Both the position numbers and the translations under genes were made by a program. The notes beneath the pieces were generated by a model. The model was not told the DNA's origin. It did no database searches and worked only from the letters and a program-made list of their open reading frames with translations. 64,000 bases of DNA from Spongiibacter thalassae. GTDB taxonomy: Bacteria; Pseudomonadota; Gammaproteobacteria; Pseudomonadales; Spongiibacteraceae. Location of the stretch: assembly GCF_012272835.1 (NCBI RefSeq), contig NZ_JAAWWK010000005.1:332125-396124 (forward strand), written 5' to 3'. This document shows, one piece after another, positions 9,452 to 18,721 of this stretch. Within the stretch, counting starts at the first letter, position 1, and each line of letters starts with the position of its first letter.

Positions 9452-9601
9452 ATGCTACTGCGGTGTGCTTCTGGACTGCAGAGGTGTGCCAGATTATAGT
9501 CGCCTGGGCGAGGGTCGCTGCCTGCAGACCGATAAAGGCGGCGTTGCAATGGGCGAATGCACGAACGTAAATAAGTGGTGCGTATTCGATAATGCATCGC
9601 T

Positions 9602-10327
9602 ATGACGGCTACTGATCTCATAATCTATTCGTCCATTGCGCTAAGCACCTCTACCATCGCAGCAGTCTTTGGGTTCGCTGGCGGTATGATCCTGGTCGCC
9701 GCGCTGTCGAATCTTCTTCCGGCCGCTGCGGTCATTCCAGTGCACAGCGCTGTACAGCTTATTAGTAACTCCAGCCTCGCGGCTTTCGGTAAAAAATTTA
9801 TTCATTGGCCTATTGTTCGCGAGCATTTGATAGGCGCATCTATCGGGATAGTTATTTCTTTCTTATTCCTGCGAAAATTGGATCTTGCGATGACGCCGGC
9901 GATTATCGGCTCATACATCCTGCTCAGTGTTTGGAGTAAGCGATTTATAGCGGTAATGGGAAAAATCGAGTCCTTCTATATTCTAGGTGCAATTCAGGCA
10001 GGCTTAAGTCTGATAGTTGGGGCTACGGGGGCGCTGCAAATGCCCGCACTAATAAGGAAACTATCAAACCACCATCAGGTGGTATCTACCGTTGCGGTGA
10101 TTATAACGACCGATCACCTGCTAAAATTCATCGTGTTCTATGCGATAGGGTTCGCCTTCATAGATTACGCACCGGCTATCCTGTGTATGGGGTGCTCTGC
10201 AATCATAGGGTCTTATGTGGGGACAAAGCTTCGGCACTATATTGATTTAAGCAAGTACCAGTGGGTTATTAAGGTGCTGCTCTCTATACTGGCAATATTG
10301 GCGATATCCAGATACGTATTAAACTAA
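9602..10327 (+). CDS. TauE/SafE-family membrane exporter
   Basis: A 241-residue hydrophobic protein with about seven or eight membrane segments, of the TSUP (TauE/SafE) family; members move sulfite, sulfoacetate or other organic anions across the inner membrane. The glycine-rich first segment (FGFAGGMI) and the GATGALQMP repeat half are typical of the two-fold internal symmetry. ATG 9602 lies 150 nt after the KstD-like gene; no clear ribosome site is seen. Its cargo is unknown; a pathway acid is possible. Confidence 0.75.
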   Translation: MTATDLIIYSSIALSTSTIAAVFGFAGGMILVAALSNLLPAAAVIPVHSAVQLISNSSLAAFGKKFIHWPIVREHLIGASIGIVISFLFLRKLDLAMTPAIIGSYILLSVWSKRFIAVMGKIESFYILGAIQAGLSLIVGATGALQMPALIRKLSNHHQVVSTVAVIITTDHLLKFIVFYAIGFAFIDYAPAILCMGCSAIIGSYVGTKLRHYIDLSKYQWVIKVLLSILAILAISRYVLN

Positions 10328-10387
10328 TCCATTCGCTTTGGTCGGAGATGCTTCGTTGACTCGCGGGGGGATGTTGATATTGAAGGT

Positions 10388-10417
10388 TTGCTGAATCGGA
10401 GTGCACTAGTGCATAAT
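10388..10417 (+). promoter_or_regulatory. Promoter with palindromic operator, copy 3
   Basis: TTGCTG (10388-10393), 8 nt, then TGCACTAGTGCA (10402-10413), with -10 CATAAT (10412-10417) at an 18-nt spacing from the -35. This is the same geometry as at 1469 and 5794. It lies about 155 nt upstream of the SnoaL-like gene. Confidence 0.72.
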
Positions 10418-10570
10418 GAGTGTTGTGCGTGTAGCCGTTCCAGTCTGGCTTCCTGGTTTTGATAAGGCTGAGCTGTCCAGGGGCAGGCTGTTTGATCCTT
10501 TACGATATTTACGTTGATTTTTGTCCTTGCTAATTATCCAGACCGCATCGTCCGTCAAAGAGAAATAATA

Positions 10571-11050
10571 ATGAATGATATAGATGAAATCAGAAATCTC
10601 ATCGCCAGCTATGGTCAAACCGTGGACTCCTTTCCACGAGATCCTCGGCGTTACGCCGACCACTTTGTCGAAGAGGGCGCGTTCACCGACTGTGGTGTGA
10701 CATTGAGTCCGCGAAGCAAAATCAAGCAGTTAATGGAAACCGCACGGTCAGCAGAAGTAGAAGCTGCCCCCCTAAGTGGAACGCGACACCTGCAATTGAA
10801 TTCTGTTATCAATGTAGATGGCGACTCGGCCCATGCGACTAGTCAGCTTGTAGTTGTGGAGCTTAGTGAAAAAGGTTGGAAAATTCGCGGTATTGGCCAG
10901 TATACCGATGACATTGTGCGAGACGTCGACGGTTGCTGGAGGTTTAAGTCGAAGGTGGTAACCTGGTTTAAGGGGTTGGGGCCGGATCCATTAAACCCTG
11001 AGTTAAGCTCCTTTTATGAAAGTGTTTTCCTGTCGATAATGAATTCCTAG
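10571..11050 (+). CDS. SnoaL/NTF2-like protein
   Basis: A 159-residue protein with the alpha+beta barrel pattern of the SnoaL-like (NTF2-fold) superfamily: an N-terminal helix with IRNLIASYGQ, then YADHFVEEGAFTD, and paired strands ending in DGCWRFKSKVVTW. Members include isomerases, hydratases and dehydratases as well as proteins without known activity. ATG 10571 with AAAGAG upstream is preferred to the TTG at 10514. It lies first behind operator copy 3 and is followed after 67 nt by a DsbA/FrnE-like gene. The reaction cannot be assigned. Confidence 0.7.
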   Translation: MNDIDEIRNLIASYGQTVDSFPRDPRRYADHFVEEGAFTDCGVTLSPRSKIKQLMETARSAEVEAAPLSGTRHLQLNSVINVDGDSAHATSQLVVVELSEKGWKIRGIGQYTDDIVRDVDGCWRFKSKVVTWFKGLGPDPLNPELSSFYESVFLSIMNS

Positions 11051-11078
11051 CGTGCATTAGGGAGTTATTATCGAAAAT

Positions 11079-11094
11079 TCTACATCAGTGTAGA
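11079..11094. promoter_or_regulatory. Short inverted repeat before the DsbA-like gene
   Basis: TCTACA and TGTAGA arms separated by TCAG, about 24 nt before the start codon at 11118. It could be an operator or a small RNA hairpin; nothing else supports it. Confidence 0.3.
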
Positions 11095-11117
11095 TTAGTC
11101 AATTAGTAGGTTTTTAA

Positions 11118-11777
11118 GTGAAAAAATTATCCATTGATATCGTTTCAGATGTGATGTGCCCGTGGTGCATAATCGGTTATAAAGGATTGGAGATCGCATT
11201 GGCTGATCTTGCTCCAGAAATAGAGGCTGAAATTAATTGGCTACCCTTTGAAATTAATCCGCACTATCCCAAAGAAGGGAAGAATTTTATCAGGCATTTA
11301 ACTGAGAAGTATCCGAATACGACGCCCGAGCAATTCATGCTACAGCGCAACATGATAGCGGCAAAAGGGCGAGAGGTAGGTTTCGAGTTTGGTTTTTCGG
11401 AGGAGTCGCGGATATTCAATAGTTTTGACCTGCACCGCTTGCTAACCTGGGCCAAAGAAAAAGGTAAGCAGCACGCATTGAGCCTTGCGTTTTTTCAGGC
11501 GCATTTTTCACAGAGTATGCCTCTGTACGATCAGGCGACAGTGTTGAGCATTGTTCGCGCAGTGGGTCTCGATAGTGATGAGGCTGCAAAAGTACTTACT
11601 TCTGACGCGTATGTAGAGCAAGTCAGGAAGGAGCAGCAAAAGAGCGCCGCAATGGGCGTTCATTCCGTCCCGACGTTTTTCATTAATGGAAAAAACGTCA
11701 CTTCCGGGGGACAGCCGCCAAGCGTATTCAAGAGGGTTCTTCTTGAAGCGGCGTCGGAAATGCCCGGCGAAAACTAA
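11118..11777 (+). CDS. DsbA/FrnE-family thioredoxin-fold protein
   Basis: A 219-residue protein of the DsbA family, FrnE/2-hydroxychromene-2-carboxylate isomerase type. The active-site CPWC is at residues 14-17 and the cis-proline loop (HSVPTFFING) near residue 185. There is no signal peptide, so it acts in the cytosol. Members either handle disulfides or use glutathione to isomerise aromatic or polyketide intermediates. GTG 11118 is the start. It is the last gene of the unit behind operator copy 3, next to a SnoaL-like protein, which hints at a catabolic rather than a stress role (inference). Confidence 0.82.
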   Translation: MKKLSIDIVSDVMCPWCIIGYKGLEIALADLAPEIEAEINWLPFEINPHYPKEGKNFIRHLTEKYPNTTPEQFMLQRNMIAAKGREVGFEFGFSEESRIFNSFDLHRLLTWAKEKGKQHALSLAFFQAHFSQSMPLYDQATVLSIVRAVGLDSDEAAKVLTSDAYVEQVRKEQQKSAAMGVHSVPTFFINGKNVTSGGQPPSVFKRVLLEAASEMPGEN

Positions 11778-11781
11778 GTTG

Positions 11782-11801
11782 AGGCGACTGGCAGGTCGCC
11801 T
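11782..11801. terminator. Stem-loop between convergent genes
   Basis: AGGCGAC and GTCGCCT, a perfect 7-bp stem with a 6-nt loop just past the DsbA-like stop. No T-run follows on either side, so it is only a weak terminator candidate. Confidence 0.4.
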
Positions 11802-11892
11802 GCTAACTACAGCCGCTTAGGTAGGCTGGCCTGCGTGGATTCCCCGGGGTCGCGGGCATGTCTGGAGTATTTTTTCAACAACAGACGTTCTG

Positions 11893-12660
11893 TTACGCCG
11901 ATAGCCCGCCGTCAATCGCAATAGCTTGGCCGTTCATATAGGCATTCGCTGGCGATATGATGAGAATCATCGCGGCGACGGCCTCGTCCAGCGTGCCGAC
12001 GCGTTTCATAGGATTTGTGGCAGCGCAATTTTCCTGGAATCGATCGGTGGAGTCACCCATAGAGTCGCCAATAGCGGTGCCGCTAATAGCGTAGGGGCAC
12101 ACCGCATTAACCCGAATGCCCTGTCCGGCATATTCCAGTGCGGCACTTTTTGTTAAGCCAATCACGGCGTGCTTGGACGCTGAATAGGCAGACATTAAAG
12201 GGGCTCCGCTTATCCCGGCCATCGAGCTAATATTAAGAATGACACCCTGCCGTTGTTGTTTCATCTGCTTGAGCTGAGCCGTCATACAATAAAAGACGCC
12301 TTTGGTATTCAGGTCTAGCATACGTTCAAAATCGCTGGTGCTGATGTCGGTCATTTTGCGTAGTGGGTGACTGGCCCCCGCATTGTTAATGGCGATATCA
12401 ATGTGCCCGAATTTCTCCATGGCCACCTCAACCATCCGTTGGCATTGGCTTTCATCGGTCACATCGCATGCGATGGCTACAACATTGGCGCCTTCGCTAT
12501 CCAGTTTAGCTCTGGTACTCTCCAGAGCCTCCAAATTGATGTCAGAAATGACCAGTAGCGCATTTCGCTTCGCCAGTTCAGCGGCAAGCCCAGCGCCAAA
12601 TCCTGACGCTGCGCCGCTTATGAGTACGGTTTTGTTTGAAAAATCCAGGTAGGGATCCAT
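11893..12660 (-). CDS. Short-chain dehydrogenase/reductase (SDR)
   Basis: A 255-residue classical SDR with SGAASGFG near the N-terminus, NNAG, and YSASK (tyrosine near residue 159). The start at 12660 (MDPYLDF) is preceded by AGAGAAAG; the frame could be extended to 12786 but that would overlap the MDR gene and add non-family sequence. Last gene of a long leftward cluster and 28 nt downstream of the MDR gene. Substrate not known. Confidence 0.88.
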   Translation of the reverse strand: MDPYLDFSNKTVLISGAASGFGAGLAAELAKRNALLVISDINLEALESTRAKLDSEGANVVAIACDVTDESQCQRMVEVAMEKFGHIDIAINNAGASHPLRKMTDISTSDFERMLDLNTKGVFYCMTAQLKQMKQQRQGVILNISSMAGISGAPLMSAYSASKHAVIGLTKSAALEYAGQGIRVNAVCPYAISGTAIGDSMGDSTDRFQENCAATNPMKRVGTLDEAVAAMILIISPANAYMNGQAIAIDGGLSA

Positions 12661-12688
12661 ACGGCTTTCTCTTGTATGTATTGTGTCA

Positions 12689-13693
12689 TCAGTCGTCGTA
12701 ACGAAGTACGATTTTGCCAAAGTGAGCGCCGGATGCCTGGTACTCAAACGCTTTGGCGAGTTCATCAAATGCAAAGACCTTGTCAATGACGGGTTCGATA
12801 CCGTTGGTGTTTATGGCCGCTATCATTTTCTCTTGCATTGCTCGGCTGCCCACAGCAAGACCGCTCATGGTGACCTGTTTGAAGAACACGGTAGGCATCA
12901 TCATTGTGGCAGTGATACCGCCCAAAACACCAATCAAGGCGATATGTCCGCCCATTGCAACGGCGTCAAGCGAGTGTTTGAGTGTGGCATCGGCACCTAC
13001 ATCGAGCACATGGTCAATGCCCCCGGAACGCGTAGCCAATGTTTTTCCCCAGCTCGAGTCTTCACGGTAGTTGATAACCTCGTCGGCCCCGAGTGCTTTC
13101 AAGCGGGCCATTTTGGTATCACAGGATGTGGTGGCATAAACGTAGGCCCCCGCCGCTTTGGCAAATTGCAGGGCAAAAATAGACATGCCCCCGGAGCCTT
13201 GAACTAGTACAGAGTCACCGGCTTGAAGATTCCCTTCAACAATCAGGCCACGCCATGCTGTGAGAGCTGCGCAGGGAAGGGTTGCTGCTTGCTCAAAGCT
13301 GTAATTGTCCGGCATGCGAGTTAGTGCGGTTTGATCTACGCAGGAATACTCCAGTGCAAAACCGTCGACGGTGTCACCGCTGACGGCAGCGTTATTGGTC
13401 GGAGTAGGCTTTCCATCTATCCAGTTTGGGAAAAACAGGCTGACAACTTTATCGCCGACTTGCCAGCTGTCGACACCTTCACCGATGGCGACAACTTCGC
13501 CAGCACCATCTGACATTGGCACTCGATTTGCGGCGGTCGGAATAGCGCCCAAGGCCACCATATAGTCGTGGTAATTAAGTGATGTGGCACGCCATCGAAC
13601 AAGTACCTGGCCTCTGTTGGGCGTGGGTGTTTCAGTTTGTACTATCGCCAGATTTTCGAGGCCACCCGGCTTGGTTACTTGATAGCGTTTCAT
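12689..13693 (-). CDS. Zinc-free MDR, quinone oxidoreductase-type
   Basis: A 334-residue medium-chain dehydrogenase/reductase. The NADPH motif GSGGMSIFALQFAKAAG lies in the middle of the chain. The cysteine and GHE ligands of zinc alcohol dehydrogenases are missing, which places it with quinone oxidoreductases and enoyl reductases. These reduce quinones or the C=C bond of enones. It is cytosolic and sits between two SDR genes, so it could saturate an enone made by an SDR (inference). Confidence 0.85.
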   Translation of the reverse strand: MKRYQVTKPGGLENLAIVQTETPTPNRGQVLVRWRATSLNYHDYMVALGAIPTAANRVPMSDGAGEVVAIGEGVDSWQVGDKVVSLFFPNWIDGKPTPTNNAAVSGDTVDGFALEYSCVDQTALTRMPDNYSFEQAATLPCAALTAWRGLIVEGNLQAGDSVLVQGSGGMSIFALQFAKAAGAYVYATTSCDTKMARLKALGADEVINYREDSSWGKTLATRSGGIDHVLDVGADATLKHSLDAVAMGGHIALIGVLGGITATMMMPTVFFKQVTMSGLAVGSRAMQEKMIAAINTNGIEPVIDKVFAFDELAKAFEYQASGAHFGKIVLRYDD

Positions 13694-13728
13694 ATGCGTC
13701 CTTATTTTTCGTTAGGCTGGAGTCTTGG

Positions 13729-14517
13729 TTAAAAGAAGCGAGGCTGACCGCTCCATGCGGTCATGCCGCCATCGACGGGGATCACCGCGCCAGTCATGAA
13801 GCTCGCTTCGTCGCTGCATAAAAAGTGAATAACGTTGGCAATTTCTTCCGGTTGTGCCGCGCGCCCCATCGGGATCGCGTCGAGTGCGTTCTCGGCAATG
13901 TTTTTGTTGTTGAGCACGCCAGCAATTAACGGTGTGACTACCGCGCCGGGACATACCGCATTGACGCGAATATTGTCTCTTGCATGGTCTAGCGCCGTGG
14001 TGCGAGTTAAATTAATTACGGCTGCCTTTGACGCGCTGTAAGAACTGAAGCCGTAATCGCCACTCAGGCCGGAAATTGACGCCGTGTTGACAATATTCCC
14101 CGAGCCTTGTTTCAGCATGATCTGCAATACCGCTTTAGTTGCCCAGAATACGGCGTTTAAATTAATATCCATCACTTTTTGCCAGTGGTCGGCTGGGGCT
14201 GTAGCAACTGGTCCAGAACCTGATACACCGGCATTGTTGACCAATACGTCGAGTGAGCCAAATCGTTGCTGAGTTGAGGTCACCATCTGCTCTACTTGGC
14301 TTCTCTGCGACACATCGACTTCCAGGCAGTCGGCAATGTCACCGTTTGGCTGATTACTGCCGTACTCAGCGTTTAATGTGTTTTTTAGTTCCTCTGCCTG
14401 GGCGAGGTTGCGGTCGGCAATCATTACTCGGTAGTGGTTGGAGGCGAAGCGTCTGGCAGTTGCTGCCCCAATACCCGAGGCGCCTCCGGTAATGAGCGCT
14501 ACTTTTTGTTTTGACAT
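13729..14517 (-). CDS. Short-chain dehydrogenase/reductase (SDR)
   Basis: A 262-residue SDR with TGGASGIG after the first strand, NNAGVSG, and YSASK. Start at 14517 (MSKQKVALITGG) because AGGAG lies 8 nt upstream; the open frame extends to 14538 without such a site. It lies 35 nt after the next upstream SDR gene and 35 nt before the MDR gene, so it is part of one operon. Confidence 0.88.
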   Translation of the reverse strand: MSKQKVALITGGASGIGAATARRFASNHYRVMIADRNLAQAEELKNTLNAEYGSNQPNGDIADCLEVDVSQRSQVEQMVTSTQQRFGSLDVLVNNAGVSGSGPVATAPADHWQKVMDINLNAVFWATKAVLQIMLKQGSGNIVNTASISGLSGDYGFSSYSASKAAVINLTRTTALDHARDNIRVNAVCPGAVVTPLIAGVLNNKNIAENALDAIPMGRAAQPEEIANVIHFLCSDEASFMTGAVIPVDGGMTAWSGQPRFF

Positions 14518-14552
14518 AGCTACACTCCTGATTTCCACAGTTGTCGTGGCAC

Positions 14553-15323
14553 TTATAGCGCTGTTCCGCCATCAATGGGGATAATATTCCCGGTCATGTA
14601 GCGGCTTGAGCACAGGTAGATTGCGAGGTTGGCAATGTCTTCGGGGGCGCCCATGCGCCCCATAGGAATAGTGCTAAGCACCGCTTCTTTGGCTTCGTCT
14701 GTTTTCATAATCCCTGCTGTCATCTTGCTGGGAAAATGACCTGGTGCAATTGCATTCACGTTGATGTGATCTTTGACTAAGTCCTTGGCCAGAACGCCGG
14801 TTAGATGGTGAATTGCCGCCTTGGATGTGCCGTAGGAGTAAGCGCTCAAGCTGTCTTTGCTTATGCCGGCAATCGAACCAATATTCACAATGTGATGTGG
14901 CTGTGCAGCGCTTCCGCCACGAAGCAGGGGCAATAGCTTTTGTATCAGCATAAAGGGCGCCTTGGTATTGATGGTCATCACATCATCCCAGGCTTTTTCC
15001 GGGAAAGATTCCAGCGGTGCTCCCCATGTTTTGCCTGCGTTGTTGATTAGGATATCCAGTTGAGATTCCCGCTCGGTGATTTGGGCAGCGAGTGTTTCAA
15101 TTCCAGCCATGCTGGAAACATCGGCGACCAAGCCAACACATTGCCCCAGTTGACTAAACTCCTCGACCTTTTGTTCCAGATCCTCGAGCTTGCGTGATGT
15201 GATGTAGACTTTCGCTCCAGCTAGAATGAGTCCCTTGGCGATCATTTCACCTATGCCGCGTGCACCGCCGGTGACCAATGCGGTTTTCCCTTCCAGTGAA
15301 AATTGTTGGATTAAATAGCTCAT
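14553..15323 (-). CDS. Short-chain dehydrogenase/reductase (SDR)
   Basis: A 256-residue SDR with TGGARGIG, NNAG and the catalytic YGTSK; the GTSK form is common in the RhlG/gluconate-5-dehydrogenase-like branch. GGAGGT lies 7 nt before ATG 15323. A 217-nt gap separates it from the OYE gene upstream, in which I see no gene. Substrate not known. Confidence 0.87.
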   Translation of the reverse strand: MSYLIQQFSLEGKTALVTGGARGIGEMIAKGLILAGAKVYITSRKLEDLEQKVEEFSQLGQCVGLVADVSSMAGIETLAAQITERESQLDILINNAGKTWGAPLESFPEKAWDDVMTINTKAPFMLIQKLLPLLRGGSAAQPHHIVNIGSIAGISKDSLSAYSYGTSKAAIHHLTGVLAKDLVKDHINVNAIAPGHFPSKMTAGIMKTDEAKEAVLSTIPMGRMGAPEDIANLAIYLCSSRYMTGNIIPIDGGTAL

Positions 15324-15540
15324 GATAGGACCTCCAGGTGTTGTTGGGCTTTCTTATTTCAACGGGCTGATAAGTATTTGGATATGATCAGTGGTTTGTA
15401 AAGTGGCAGCGATACGTTGGGGTCGTAGCAATGCCGGTAGTGTGTAAAAAGGTGGTGACGGCTGACCGGCAGACTTTCCATAAGATGCTAATGGATGGGC
15501 CTTGTGCCGAGTATCAGCCGATATTATTGAAATCCTGTAT

Positions 15541-17604
<2,064 letters not shown>

Positions 17605-17633
17605 CTATGCCTCAATCATAGGTGAATCGTGCC

Positions 17634-17665
17634 AGCTCGGCATTAAACTAGTTTAATGCCGAGCT
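17634..17665. promoter_or_regulatory. Perfect 32-bp palindrome
   Basis: Left arm AGCTCGGCATTAAACT is followed directly by its exact reverse complement, with no spacer. It lies 14 nt after the stop of the hydrolase gene and about 50 nt before the OYE start codon. No T-run follows on the minus strand, so an operator or an RNA-processing/stability hairpin is as likely as a terminator. The centre ACTAGT is shared with the TGCACTAGTGCA operators. Confidence 0.6.
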
Positions 17666-17679
17666 TCCCACACTGAGTC

Positions 17680-18657
17680 CTATAGTTCGCGAATCGCATA
17701 GCGATCGTAGAATTTCGCAAATTGACTGAAAGTGTAATCAAAGACCTGTTGACTGATATTGGTTTGCGCGGCGATCACTTCGAAGGCGTGGAAAGCACCT
17801 TCGTAGGTTTCAAATGCTACGTCTACGCCTGCATTCTTTAGTGCTTCGACATAACGACATGTTTCCTGATAAAACGGATCAAGCGTACCGACCAGGGTGA
17901 TGGTGGGGGGGAAGCCGGAATAATCGCTATTTTTCGCCGGAACGGCGTAGGCGGGAATTGCCTGATTTGTCTTGTGTAGCTCACTTAAATAGGCGCCCCA
18001 TCCTGCTTTATTCGTGTGTGAATCCCATACCGGTGCCTTTATGTAGCGTGACGCGTCTGCAGGCTGCTGGTCGTCGATCATCGGGTAAAAGGGCATCTGA
18101 AACGCAATAGGCACGTCACCGGTGTCCCTGGCTTTCAGCGTGACGGCTGCGGTGAGGCCGCCGCCCGCGCTATGCCCCGCGGTAATGATGCCGTGGTGTG
18201 ATGCCCCCAGTTTCTGAGCATTGTTTTTGACCCATAGCAGGGTGTCGTAGCAGTCATTAAATCCGGCAGGGTATGGCGCTGTATAGGATTTGCGGTAGTC
18301 CGGTGCCACCACAATGCAGGGCTTGGTTTTAATAAAGCCTTCTATATACACATGGAACTGCTCCGGAATGCCCGCAAAATAGCCGCCCCCGTGAAAGTAG
18401 ACAACAACCGGTAACTCGCCCTCTGATTCCAGCGGGCGGTATATGCGTGTTCTGATCTGATGAGCGCCGACACTGGAGGGGATGGATATTTCATCGCTTT
18501 TGAGACCTTTTATCCCAGCTCCTTTTAAAACGCGGTTTAGTACGGCGTTCAGGCTTTTAGTCAGCCACTTGTACTGAAATACCGGTTTAATGGCATTCGC
18601 CTTGAGATAAAAAGGGCGAAGGTCTTCGTGTAGTTGTTCTTTCGTGACTTTCATCAT
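17680..18657 (-). CDS. Alpha/beta hydrolase, hormone-sensitive-lipase family
   Basis: A 325-residue hydrolase of the HSL (hydrolase_3) family. The oxyanion motif HGGG is near residue 91, the nucleophile elbow GHSAGG near 160, and the likely acid and base are in GTLDPF and GAFHAFE. There is no signal peptide. Such enzymes cleave short esters and lactones. In this setting it could open a lactone or ester made by the Baeyer-Villiger-type enzyme at 30482 (inference). It lies 64 nt downstream of the PQQ dehydrogenase gene in the same operon. Confidence 0.87.
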   Translation of the reverse strand: MMKVTKEQLHEDLRPFYLKANAIKPVFQYKWLTKSLNAVLNRVLKGAGIKGLKSDEISIPSSVGAHQIRTRIYRPLESEGELPVVVYFHGGGYFAGIPEQFHVYIEGFIKTKPCIVVAPDYRKSYTAPYPAGFNDCYDTLLWVKNNAQKLGASHHGIITAGHSAGGGLTAAVTLKARDTGDVPIAFQMPFYPMIDDQQPADASRYIKAPVWDSHTNKAGWGAYLSELHKTNQAIPAYAVPAKNSDYSGFPPTITLVGTLDPFYQETCRYVEALKNAGVDVAFETYEGAFHAFEVIAAQTNISQQVFDYTFSQFAKFYDRYAIREL

Positions 18658-18721
18658 GAGTCTCGTTATGAGGTCTTTTACTGTTCCCGCCTACGGGCGA
18701 CGGCGCTCAGGGCATTGGTGC

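Noticed and set aside
9420-9605. 61-codon frame between the KstD-like and TauE/SafE genes
   Set aside because: It overlaps the end of the KstD-like gene, has no ribosome site and no recognisable sequence.
15324-15540. Possible small gene between the OYE and SDR genes on the minus strand
   Set aside because: The only frame overlaps the OYE 3' end and lacks a start signal or similarity.
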